DNA from: Desulfurivibrio sp044068625 | GTDB taxonomy: Bacteria > Desulfobacterota > Desulfobulbia > Desulfobulbales > Desulfurivibrionaceae | Assembly (NCBI RefSeq): GCF_044068625.1 | Contig: NZ_JBIPKH010000006.1 | Location: forward strand, 62,001-126,000 | Reading direction: 5' to 3' | Length of the DNA: 64,000 nt | Shown: positions 8,398-15,733 of the stretch, one piece after another | How the letters are laid out: each line of letters starts with the position of its first letter | Position numbering within the stretch: the first letter of the stretch is position 1 | Made by a program: the position numbers and the translations under genes | Notes under the pieces: generated by a model | What the model was told of the DNA's origin: nothing | Databases searched by the model: none | Seen by the model: only the letters and a program-made list of their open reading frames with translations

Positions 8398-8791
8398 CCT
8401 CGCCCATGGCCTTGATGTAAACCGGGCATTGCCGACACTGGCGAAACTCCTGGGAGCATAAGCTGCTTGCCGCTTGCCAGCAGGGCGTGCTCTGATCGAT
8501 AAAGGCCGAACACTGATCCCTCACTTCCGGCGGGCATTTTTTGATCTTCCAGCAGGGGGTGAGTTCCAGCAGCATCTTGATCCCCGGGATGCTGATCCCC
8601 TTTTGATGGATGAGGTCACGCAGACAGGTGATCCAGGCGATGTCGTCGTTGGAGTAGTAGCGCTTGTTGCCCTTGCGGGATGGTTTTACCAGGCCCTCTT
8701 CCTCGTAGATCCGCAGGGTTCGCGGGTGGACGGACAGGAGCTTGGCGGCTACGCTGATCGGGTAAATCGCTTCTTGGTTGCCAATGGCCAT
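8384..8791 (-). CDS. MerR-family regulator with cysteine-rich C-terminus
   Basis: The 135-residue product starts with a MerR-type winged helix (ISVAAKLLSVHPRTLRIYEE, then YYSNDDI and a GISIPGIKMLLEL helix), closest in style to HspR-like members. The second half is unusual: seven cysteines in about 50 residues, in the arrangement TPCWKIKKC..QC..TPCW..LC..QCRQC. This could bind metal or an Fe-S cluster, or sense redox; that is inference. The start at 8791 (MAIGNQEAIYP) is chosen because the open frame upstream has no similarity or ribosome site. It lies 92 bases downstream of a multihaem cytochrome gene on the same strand and may regulate it; a dyad fitting a MerR operator lies in that gene's promoter. 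Confidence 0.85.
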   Translation of the reverse strand: MAIGNQEAIYPISVAAKLLSVHPRTLRIYEEEGLVKPSRKGNKRYYSNDDIAWITCLRDLIHQKGISIPGIKMLLELTPCWKIKKCPPEVRDQCSAFIDQSTPCWQAASSLCSQEFRQCRQCPVYIKAMGEVMKG

Positions 8792-8883
8792 GGCTAGCAC
8801 TCTGCTGTTTGGCTGTCCTTTGAAAAGGGCAATTTTTAGGGGGGTGCGGCACCCATCCCTTGTACCGCACCCCGACGGATCAA

Positions 8884-10317
8884 TCAATAGGGGAAATCGT
8901 GGCAGAGGCTGCAATCCTGGGAGATGGTCCGCCCCTTCTCCGATACGTGCTTGGAGTCGTGGCAGCGGAAGCAGCCATAGGCGTTCTCTTCAAAGCTGTG
9001 CCCCAGATGGCTCTGGTAGGTTCCCCACTCGATCTTCATATCGGGCCAGACGTTGCCGAGATAGCTATCCAGCAAATACTCGCCCGCCTTGCGGATATCT
9101 GATTCATACTGGCGGGCCAGTTCCGGGTTCCGCTGCCTTTGCAGCTCCAGCAGCCGGGGAATCAGTTGTTCCTGGGCCTCCTGACGGGAGGCGTAGTCGT
9201 ACTTGATGGCGCTCAAGCTGTCCTGGCGAATGCCGGGGATGTCGCCATTAATGGCCTTGGAAAGCAGGCCGAAGTCCACCCGTTCCACCGGATCATGGAA
9301 AACGTGGGTCGGCCGGTTATGGCAATCGATACAGTCCATCAAGCGCCAGTTGTTTTCGGCCCCGGCCGGAACCTCGATCGCTTCGTTGACAAACTCCTCG
9401 TAGCTGCCGTCGGGCCGGGTCACCTGGATGCGGGCAATCTGCAGGCGCTCTTTGTCCACGGGCAGGTAGCGGACCTCAACGGCGTGGCTGACATGCCAGT
9501 GAATCCCCTCAAAGGCGTCGGTTTCGGGGTTGCGCCCCCCGATATGCAGGGCGACCTCCGTCCGCCGGGGCTCCTTCTGGTTATTGTTGGTGAAGCTAAC
9601 AAACTCTTTGATTCGTTTGCCGTGGAATTTTTCCGGCCAGTGGCAATTTTCACAGGTATCGGTGGCCGGTCGCAAATGCTCCACCGGGACCGGAACGGGG
9701 CGGCTGAAGTTGCCGGTCCCCATGGCCACCACCTGGCGCAGCCCGGAGATCTTGGACTTGACGAACCAGTCCGCTCCCGGGCCGATGTGGCAGTCCACGC
9801 AGCGGACCCTGGCATGGGGCGAGCGCTGATAGGCGACATACTCCGGTTCCATCACCTGGTGGCAGACCATGCCGCAGAAGTAGGGTGATTCGGTAAAATG
9901 GAAACCGCCGTAACCGGCCACTCCCAGGATCCCGAAGTTGACCACCGTGATGATGATGAAGGCGACCAGAATCTTGCGGTGCCGGTGGTCGCTGAGGTTG
10001 ATGTGGAGATACTCGCCGGAGGTGCCGTCCCGGTGCATCTGCTGCCGGCGCAAATAGGCGGCCAGGGGCATGAGCAGCAGGCCGATGATCATGATCCCGG
10101 GCAGAACCAGGAACGCGAACACGGTGGTATAGGGGCTTAAGACCAGCCCCAGCAGATCGATGATGACCACGATCACCATCATGGTGGCGCTGATGGTCGC
10201 CAGGGTAAAGCCCAGCAGGCCCAGGGGTGAGCGCCACATGGCCCCCAGCAGCTGTTTCCAGGTACTCTCGTGGGCCGGGGTCGGGGTCCCGGTTTGGTTT
10301 TCTTTGTCGTTGCCCAT
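8884..10317 (-). CDS. NapC/NirT-type multihaem cytochrome c
   Basis: Membrane-bound cytochrome of 477 residues. Three hydrophobic helices (about 31-58, 66-90, 116-136) precede a periplasmic haem domain. Haem motifs: one CX3CH (148-153, CGMVCH), then CVDCH at 173, CENCH at 222, CIDCH at 329, and CFRCH and CSLCH near the C-terminus, six in total. The stretch around the first two motifs (CHxVMxPE, SPHARVRCVDCHIGPG) is typical of the NapC-like family that passes electrons from quinol to periplasmic partners. I chose ATG 10317, preceded by AGGAGAG; a TTG at 10338 is weaker. Partner and substrate are unknown. A second member of the family lies upstream on the same strand. Confidence 0.9.
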   Translation of the reverse strand: MGNDKENQTGTPTPAHESTWKQLLGAMWRSPLGLLGFTLATISATMMVIVVIIDLLGLVLSPYTTVFAFLVLPGIMIIGLLLMPLAAYLRRQQMHRDGTSGEYLHINLSDHRHRKILVAFIIITVVNFGILGVAGYGGFHFTESPYFCGMVCHQVMEPEYVAYQRSPHARVRCVDCHIGPGADWFVKSKISGLRQVVAMGTGNFSRPVPVPVEHLRPATDTCENCHWPEKFHGKRIKEFVSFTNNNQKEPRRTEVALHIGGRNPETDAFEGIHWHVSHAVEVRYLPVDKERLQIARIQVTRPDGSYEEFVNEAIEVPAGAENNWRLMDCIDCHNRPTHVFHDPVERVDFGLLSKAINGDIPGIRQDSLSAIKYDYASRQEAQEQLIPRLLELQRQRNPELARQYESDIRKAGEYLLDSYLGNVWPDMKIEWGTYQSHLGHSFEENAYGCFRCHDSKHVSEKGRTISQDCSLCHDFPY

Positions 10318-10360
10318 CTCTCTCTCCTGCTGTTTCAAAAATAAACATTAAATGATGCCA

Positions 10361-10389
10361 ATAATAGTCTCACGCTGTGAGACCGGCAA
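10361..10389 (-). promoter_or_regulatory. Promoter with a dyad filling the spacer
   Basis: On the minus strand TTGCCG (plus 10384-10389) and TATTAT (plus 10361-10366) are separated by 17 bases, and those 17 bases are a perfect inverted repeat, GTCTCAC-AGC-GTGAGAC. The predicted start of transcription is about 40 bases before ATG 10317 of the cytochrome gene. An operator inside the -35/-10 spacer is the classical arrangement for MerR-type activators, and a MerR-type gene lies downstream. Promoter elements are seen; the link to the regulator is inference. Confidence 0.6.
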
Positions 10390-10484
10390 GGGTAGCTCAA
10401 TCGTGGCGGAGTTTCAATAATATTTTTATCAATCGATCTTTTTTCTGGGGAAGCGGCCGGGGATAATCCCGGAACTGCCCGTGA

Positions 10485-11927
10485 CTATTTCCCCCTGAGG
10501 GTTCGCAGGATCTCGGGATCCGACTCCTCGTGGGCGAGAACAACGTGGCAAGTCCGGCAATCGTGGGAGATGCTGTTGCCGGTCTCGTCGGCGAACTGGG
10601 GGTTGTGGCAGCGGAAGCAACCGGGGCTGTCCTGGTGGCCGGCGAAGTTTTCGTAGGTGTTCCAGGTGACATTCATCTCCGGAAAGACATTTTCCGCGTA
10701 GGCCTGGTAGATCCCCTGTATCGCCCGGTCCAGCAGCGGCTTCTTTTCCCCGGCGTATTCAGGATAGTTCTGGCCGTACCAGCCGTGCAGCTGGCGGGTG
10801 ATGGCGATCTGGGCCTCTTGGGAGTTGGCGTACTGCTGGGTGATGGCGGCCTTGGCCTGCCGCTTGATATAGGGGATCTGCTGCGAGATCTCGCCGGAGG
10901 CGATACGGCGATCCAGGGCCTCGTCGGGGGAAAGAAAGATATGGGTCGGGCGATTGTGGCAATCGATGCAGTCCATGAGTCTGGTGATGGCGGTGGCTTC
11001 GGTGGCGGCGGTTTTCTCCCGGCGGGTGAAGACCCTTTCGCTGCCATCGTTTTTCACCACCTTAACTTCGATGATATCTTTCCGTTCCCGATCGGTGTGG
11101 GTGTAGTAGATCTTCTGCTGGGGGGAGATGTGCCAGTGGATGCCGTTGGCCTGTTCGCCGCGGTAGCCGCCCGAGCCGATCTGCACCAGGAGGATGGTCT
11201 GCAGGTCGCTGTTTTGCTCATCGGCCTGGTAGCGATGCTTGATGTGCAGCTTGTCGCCGTGAAAAGTTTCGGGCCGGTGACACTGGACGCAGGTTGCCTG
11301 GGTGGGGCGCAGCCCTTCCGTGGGAGTTTTGATGGGGCGGGAGTATGTGTCGAAGGTCACGGCAAATATCTGGTTGATCCCGGAAATCTTGCTTTTGGCC
11401 TTCAGGCCGGCGCTCTCGCCGATATGGCAGTGGACGCAGGGGATCTGGGAGTGGGGAGAGTTGCGGTAGGAGACCAGTTCGGGTTCCATGGCCTGGTGGC
11501 AGAACTGGGTGCAGAAGCTCACCGTTTCGGTGTAACGGAACCCGGTGTAGGAGACCACCACCACCACCAGCACGATAAAAAAACTCAGAAAGTAAACCGT
11601 ACCCAGCAGTCTTCTGACCCGGGAGAGCCGCCCGGGCAGGGTAAGCTGTTCCTTGATGTACTCAAAGGCGTACAGCCCGATCTCTTCGTCATTGCTGGGC
11701 AGAAAAAAGATTCCCAGGATAATCATGATCAGACCCACCGCGAAGAGCGGTCCGATGATCATGTAGGTGAGGAAGCCGAAATAGGGGTTCTTCACCAGCC
11801 CCAGCAGATCAAGGATCAGCGAGGCCGACAGGACTGGCAAAAGGATGGCCACCAGAATGCAGCCGATGATCGCCACTCGGCTTTTGCTTACGCTCTTAAG
11901 AACTATACTCAGGGTATCGCGGCTCAT
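10485..11927 (-). CDS. NapC/NirT-type multihaem cytochrome c, second copy
   Basis: The 480-residue paralogue of the neighbouring cytochrome has three membrane helices (about 18-44, 52-76, 108-127) and the same haem pattern: CX3CH at 139-144 (CTQFCH), CVHCH at 164, then CVQCH, CIDCH, CFRCH and CRTCH. Blocks such as MEPELVSYRNSPHS, LMDCIDCHNRPTH and GIHWHIS are shared with the first copy. It probably accepts electrons from menaquinol or returns them to it. ATG 11927 follows the stop of the FtsH-like gene by two bases, so the two are almost certainly cotranscribed and may be translationally coupled. In-frame codons further upstream overlap the protease gene and look spurious. Confidence 0.9.
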   Translation of the reverse strand: MSRDTLSIVLKSVSKSRVAIIGCILVAILLPVLSASLILDLLGLVKNPYFGFLTYMIIGPLFAVGLIMIILGIFFLPSNDEEIGLYAFEYIKEQLTLPGRLSRVRRLLGTVYFLSFFIVLVVVVVSYTGFRYTETVSFCTQFCHQAMEPELVSYRNSPHSQIPCVHCHIGESAGLKAKSKISGINQIFAVTFDTYSRPIKTPTEGLRPTQATCVQCHRPETFHGDKLHIKHRYQADEQNSDLQTILLVQIGSGGYRGEQANGIHWHISPQQKIYYTHTDRERKDIIEVKVVKNDGSERVFTRREKTAATEATAITRLMDCIDCHNRPTHIFLSPDEALDRRIASGEISQQIPYIKRQAKAAITQQYANSQEAQIAITRQLHGWYGQNYPEYAGEKKPLLDRAIQGIYQAYAENVFPEMNVTWNTYENFAGHQDSPGCFRCHNPQFADETGNSISHDCRTCHVVLAHEESDPEILRTLRGK

Positions 11928-11929
11928 GG

Positions 11930-13777
11930 TTAAGGTTCTACTCCTGTCGGCTGGTGGTGGGGCCGGTTTTCGCAGGCCCCTTGGGACTCGTGCTGCTCTC
12001 TTTGGGTGCAATCGTGGATGATCTGCATCTCTTGCCGGTCGATGGTTTCCGCCTCCAGCAGTGATTCGGTTAACTGGTCCAGAAAGCGTCGCTCTTTATC
12101 CAGAATGGCCCGGGCGCAGCGGTATCCCTCCTCGACCAGAGAGCGGACTTCGCTGTCGATCAGCCGGGCGGTCTCTTCACTGAAATTGTTTTGCGCCGTG
12201 GGCCCGCCTAAAAAACCTTGGTTTGCCTTGAAGTAGGCCAGGGGGCCGACCTTCTCGCTCATTCCCCACTTGCAGACCATGTTGGTGGCCAGCTCCACCG
12301 CCTGGGCCAGATCCCCTTCCGCCCCGGTGGAGATCTGGCCCAGGAGTACCTCCTCGGCCGCTCTGCCGCCCATGATGATGGCCAGGCGATGGCGGAGATA
12401 GTGGTCGGTGTAGGCGTAGCGATCCTGGATGGGCTGTTGTTGGGTGCTGCCCATGGCCTTGCCCCGGGGGATAATGGATATTTTGTGGAGGGGATCGGTA
12501 TCCGGCAATATCCAGGCCACGATGGCGTGGCCGGCTTCATGGCAGGCCATGGATCTTTTGTCCTGCTCGTCAATGACCAGCCCCTTGCGCTCGATCCCCA
12601 TCAGGATCCGGTCTTTGGCCATATCCAGATCATCCTGGTCGATGACATCCTTTTCAGTGCGGCCGGCAATCAGGGCTGCTTCGTTGACCAGGCTGGCCAG
12701 TTCGGCGCCGGTGAAGCCCGGGGTGACCCGGGCCAGATCGTCCAGGTTGACATCGGGGGCCAGCTTGATGTTGCGGGTGTGGACATCGAGGATGGCCCGG
12801 CGACCTTTGACGTCCGGAGGCAGGATGGTGATAATGCGGTCAAAACGGCCGGGACGGAGGAGGGCGGGATCCAGAATGTCGGGGCGGTTGGTGGCCGCGA
12901 TCACAATTACCTTTTCGTGGGAACCGAAACCGTCCATCTCCACCAGCAAGGCGTTGAGGGTCTGGCCGCGTTCCTCCTGGCCTCCGGCGGAGCCGGCCCC
13001 GGCCCGGTGTCCTCCTACCGCGTCGATCTCATCGATGAAGACGATACAGGGGGAATTTTTTTTCGCTTCCCGAAAGAGGTCGCGTACCCGGGAGGCCCCG
13101 ACGCCCACAAATTTTTCAACAAAATCGGAACCGTTGATGCTGAAAAAAGGCACCCCGGCCTCGCCGGCGATGGCTTTGGCCAGCAAAGTTTTGCCGGTTC
13201 CCGGGGGGCCGAGAAAAAGGACCCCCTTGGGAATTATCGCTCCAAGGCGACTGTATTTTTTGGGTTTTTGCAGAAAGTCGACGATCTCCAGGAGTTCATC
13301 CCTGGCTTCCGGAATGCCGGCCACATCCCGGAAGGTGATGATCCGGTCGGCCTGGCCGCTCATCACCGCCCGGCTTTTGGCGAAATCCGCCGAACTTTCG
13401 GTTTGGGTGTTTCTTCGGTTCATCATGAACCAGACGATCATAATGAGCAGGACCGGGATGGCGATGGTCAGCAAATTCCAGATTCGGTCGGAATGGTCGC
13501 TGGCGCCATAAACTTTGACACTCTTGGCCAGCAAGCGATCAGCCAGCCCGTCGGGGTCGGGGGTGTAGGTTTTGAACTGGCGGTCATAGATATCGTGGAG
13601 GGTGACGTTATTGCCGGCGAGATGAACTTCGCGGATCTCGTCCTTCTCCAGGAGGAGAACGAATTCGTTGTAGCTCAAAGTCGAAAGCCGGTTCTCCACG
13701 CTCCAGAAGAGGTATCCGATACCGCCAAAAACGGTTAAAAGGAAAATAACGTAGGCTGTGCGGGTGAATGCGGACAA
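11930..13777 (-). CDS. FtsH-family membrane zinc metalloprotease (AAA+)
   Basis: The 615-residue product has the full FtsH architecture: membrane helix 8-25, a short periplasmic domain, a second helix at about 100-119, an AAA+ module with Walker A GPPGTGKT at 190-197, the pore segment KFVGVG at 222-227, Walker B IVFIDEIDA and arginine fingers (RPGRFDR), and a peptidase with HEAGH at 413-417. FtsH degrades membrane and unstable cytoplasmic proteins. The start is a TTG with GAGG upstream; I see no better ATG. Two details differ from housekeeping FtsH: Lys where FVEMFVG normally has Met, and GGHRAGAG for GRQRGAG. The link to cytochrome genes suggests a dedicated copy, hence no gene symbol. Confidence 0.93.
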   Translation of the reverse strand: MSAFTRTAYVIFLLTVFGGIGYLFWSVENRLSTLSYNEFVLLLEKDEIREVHLAGNNVTLHDIYDRQFKTYTPDPDGLADRLLAKSVKVYGASDHSDRIWNLLTIAIPVLLIMIVWFMMNRRNTQTESSADFAKSRAVMSGQADRIITFRDVAGIPEARDELLEIVDFLQKPKKYSRLGAIIPKGVLFLGPPGTGKTLLAKAIAGEAGVPFFSINGSDFVEKFVGVGASRVRDLFREAKKNSPCIVFIDEIDAVGGHRAGAGSAGGQEERGQTLNALLVEMDGFGSHEKVIVIAATNRPDILDPALLRPGRFDRIITILPPDVKGRRAILDVHTRNIKLAPDVNLDDLARVTPGFTGAELASLVNEAALIAGRTEKDVIDQDDLDMAKDRILMGIERKGLVIDEQDKRSMACHEAGHAIVAWILPDTDPLHKISIIPRGKAMGSTQQQPIQDRYAYTDHYLRHRLAIIMGGRAAEEVLLGQISTGAEGDLAQAVELATNMVCKWGMSEKVGPLAYFKANQGFLGGPTAQNNFSEETARLIDSEVRSLVEEGYRCARAILDKERRFLDQLTESLLEAETIDRQEMQIIHDCTQREQHESQGACENRPHHQPTGVEP

Positions 13778-13953
13778 GGCCGAGACCTCTACACTGGTTT
13801 AGATGACCACTGGCCCGCGGCAGATCGCGGTATCTCTGACGTTAACGAAGCGAGAATACCACAGATAGAAAGAGCTAAGAAGCGGTAAAATAACAAAGGA
13901 GCTGTTTCTCTTTGGTACCGGCTGGGGTGGGTAGTCTGCGGCCCGCTGCTCGA

Positions 13954-13997
13954 ACAACTACGGGCCCGGTGGCTATAGCCACCGGGCCCGTAGTTGT
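13954..13997. repeat. Perfect 44-bp palindrome
   Basis: Two 22-base arms (left 13954-13975, right 13976-13997) are exact reverse complements with no spacer; the core is GGTGGCTA/TAGCCACC flanked by GGGCCC tracts. It lies 16 bases past the end of the small membrane-protein gene on the minus strand and 176 bases before the FtsH-like gene. There is no T-run on either strand, so it is not a normal intrinsic terminator. It could form an RNA hairpin that protects or ends the small-protein transcript, or be a cruciform or protein-binding site. Confidence 0.9.
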
Positions 13998-14013
13998 CAG
14001 CCACTCTCTGGAA

Positions 14014-14229
14014 TCAGCCGCCGATGACGGCGGTGAAGAAGCCCTGGATCAGGGAGAGAGGGGAGCCGGCAGCCACCAAGGCGCCAACAAAGCTTACAAC
14101 CCCCCACACGCCAACGAGGGCGCCGGCGCCGAGCATGGTGGCAAGGGTGGCTTTGCCGATCACGTCATAGGTGCTCTCGGTGCCAACTTGGGTACCAACC
14201 TGGTTTTTTGTCATAGTTGCAGTCGTCAT
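14014..14229 (-). CDS. Small hydrophobic membrane protein, unknown function
   Basis: The 71-residue product has a polar Thr-rich N-terminus (KNQVGTQVGTESTYDVIGKA) and one long hydrophobic stretch (about 23-69) of Gly, Ala, Val and Leu, enough for one or two membrane helices. I do not recognise the family. It looks real: GGGAGGA is correctly spaced from ATG 14229 (the ATG at 14235 abuts it), a good promoter lies upstream (TTGACA/TACTCT), and a strong palindrome follows. It precedes the FtsH-like protease and cytochromes on the same strand, so it may be a small subunit or substrate of that group. That role is only inferred from position. Confidence 0.75.
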   Translation of the reverse strand: MTTATMTKNQVGTQVGTESTYDVIGKATLATMLGAGALVGVWGVVSFVGALVAAGSPLSLIQGFFTAVIGG

Positions 14230-14294
14230 GGCCATTCCTCCCGGTTTTTTAGTCTGGTGTCAAGCTCCAATCCCAACACTCGAGCTTTGACTAC

Positions 14295-14323
14295 AGAGTA
14301 ATACCTCATCGTTAACGTGTCAA
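14295..14323 (-). promoter_or_regulatory. Predicted sigma-70 promoter for the small membrane protein
   Basis: On the minus strand TTGACA (plus 14318-14323) and TACTCT (plus 14295-14300) are 17 bases apart, pointing at the gene starting at 14229 with a leader of about 60 bases. The octamer TGGTGTCA (plus 14255-14262) lies in this leader and recurs in the opposite promoter region at 14569-14576. The whole interval 14236-14673 has no convincing gene and appears to be a divergent control region. Confidence 0.6.
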
Positions 14324-14360
14324 GGAGAAATATAAAAAAATAGTTTGATAAATCAGTGGG

Positions 14361-14388
14361 TTGACTTGCCCCTTCTGGGTTGTAGTAT
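14361..14388 (+). promoter_or_regulatory. Predicted promoter toward the cytochrome cluster
   Basis: TTGACT at 14361-14366 and TAGTAT at 14383-14388 with a 16-base spacer, reading toward the decahaem gene at 14674. The leader would be about 280 bases long. A second candidate lies closer to the gene (14542-14570), so this could be an upstream promoter of a pair. Confidence 0.45.
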
Positions 14389-14541
14389 TATCCTTACCTG
14401 GAGATTTTCATTATCTTGACAACTATTTTTGGCATAGCGGGGAAGCAGCTTTGTTGCGGTGGCCGGCCAGGTTCAGATTGTACAGGGCGCCGGTTGGAAC
14501 ATTTCCGCGGTTCGAAATGGTTGTTGCAAGTTTTTTTGCTG

Positions 14542-14576
14542 TTGACACCATAAGTTGCGTCTGATACTTGGTGTCA
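14542..14576 (+). promoter_or_regulatory. Second promoter-like site inside an inverted repeat
   Basis: TTGACA at 14542-14547 is followed after 15-17 bases by GATACT/TACTTG. The -35 element overlaps the left arm of an inverted repeat, TGACACCA (14543-14550) and TGGTGTCA (14569-14576), with 18 bases between the arms. A repressor or activator bound there would cover the promoter. The gene start is about 100 bases downstream. Confidence 0.45.
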
Positions 14577-14673
14577 GTAGCAGATAAAACATGCAACCAT
14601 AGTTAGTGGTTTTCGGCCCCGGCCGCCAAGCCCGCCACCAAATCTGGCCCCTAATACCATTTGGAGGATTCCC

Positions 14674-15726
14674 ATGCCCAATATTCGCTCCTTTGCCGCC
14701 ATTTTTTCTTTGGTGCTGGTTCTGACTGGCGGTTGTGTGTTGCTGGCCACGGTTAACGGCAGTGCCGCCAATGGCGCCCTGGGGCCGGTGGCCGATTCCC
14801 AGGCGGTCTCTTTTCATGCTCCCTATAACAGCGGGCAATGCGCGATCTGCCATGATCCCAGCGTCCCTGTTGCCGGCAGCCCCGGCAAAATCACGGAAGA
14901 GGAGGGAGCCCTCTGCGCCTCCTGCCATTATGATCTGGAGGAAGCGGTCCAGCATAGTCAGGTGGTACACGCGCCGGTGATGATGGGTTGCTCCGGCTGC
15001 CATAACCCCCACAATTCAACCAACGTTAGCCTGTTGATCGATCAGCCCAAAAACCTCTGCCTGAGTTGCCATGACAATATTCAGCAGGTCATCGCCGGGG
15101 CCAGGGTGCAGCATGACGCGGTGATCGACGAGACCAACTGTCTGAACTGCCACACCCCCCATGCCTCCGATGTCCAGCATCTGCTCACCGCTCTCCCTTT
15201 CGATCTCTGTGTCTCCTGTCACAGCGAGGACAAAAAGGTTGCCTCTGATGGCCGCCTGCTGACCAACTTCTCCTCTCTGTTGGCCCAGAACCCCTATCAT
15301 CATGGGCCGATTGAGGGCAAGGATTGCAGCGCCTGCCACCTGACCCATGGGGGAGAACACTACGCCCTGCTGGTGGCCGATTACCCGGCCCGCTTTTACG
15401 CCCCCTACGACCCGGATAATTACGCCCTCTGCTTCCGCTGCCACAACGACGCCAATATGACCGATCCGGAAACCACCACCACCACCCGCTTCCGGGACGG
15501 TTCCCGCAACCTGCACTATCTCCACGTCAATAAGCCCGATCGTGGCCGGACCTGCCGAGCCTGCCATGAAGTGCACGCCTCGGAAAACCCGCACCAGATC
15601 CGCGACGCCGTCCCCTTTGGCCCCCGCAACTGGATGCTCCCCATCAACTACACCAAGACCGACACCGGCGGTTCCTGCGCCCGCACCTGCCACCAGACCC
15701 TGAGCTATGACTACACCAAGAAGTAG
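14674..15726 (+). CDS. Secreted multihaem cytochrome c, ten haem motifs
   Basis: The 350-residue product has an N-terminal signal segment (SFAAIFSLVLVLTGGCVLLA) and nine CXXCH motifs (CAICH, CASCH, CSGCH, CLSCH, CLNCH, CVSCH, CSACH, CFRCH, CRACH) plus one CX3CH (CARTCH) near the C-terminus. Several are followed by NPH, TPH or VHAS, the doubled-CXXCH style of decahaem proteins. It should be periplasmic or attached to the envelope; LTGGC could act as a weak lipobox. GGAGG lies just before ATG 14674. It is the first gene of a five-gene set containing an outer-membrane barrel and another decahaem protein, so a role in moving electrons through the envelope is likely but unproven. Confidence 0.92.
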   Translation: MPNIRSFAAIFSLVLVLTGGCVLLATVNGSAANGALGPVADSQAVSFHAPYNSGQCAICHDPSVPVAGSPGKITEEEGALCASCHYDLEEAVQHSQVVHAPVMMGCSGCHNPHNSTNVSLLIDQPKNLCLSCHDNIQQVIAGARVQHDAVIDETNCLNCHTPHASDVQHLLTALPFDLCVSCHSEDKKVASDGRLLTNFSSLLAQNPYHHGPIEGKDCSACHLTHGGEHYALLVADYPARFYAPYDPDNYALCFRCHNDANMTDPETTTTTRFRDGSRNLHYLHVNKPDRGRTCRACHEVHASENPHQIRDAVPFGPRNWMLPINYTKTDTGGSCARTCHQTLSYDYTKK

Positions 15727-15733
15727 CGGGGAG

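Noticed and set aside
13954..13997. Palindrome as an insertion-sequence end or phage attachment site
   Set aside because: No transposase, integrase or target duplication is nearby; only one copy is in the window.
13789..14004. Minus-strand frame of 71 codons covering the palindrome
   Set aside because: No ribosome site, no similarity, and it encodes the palindrome; more likely untranslated.
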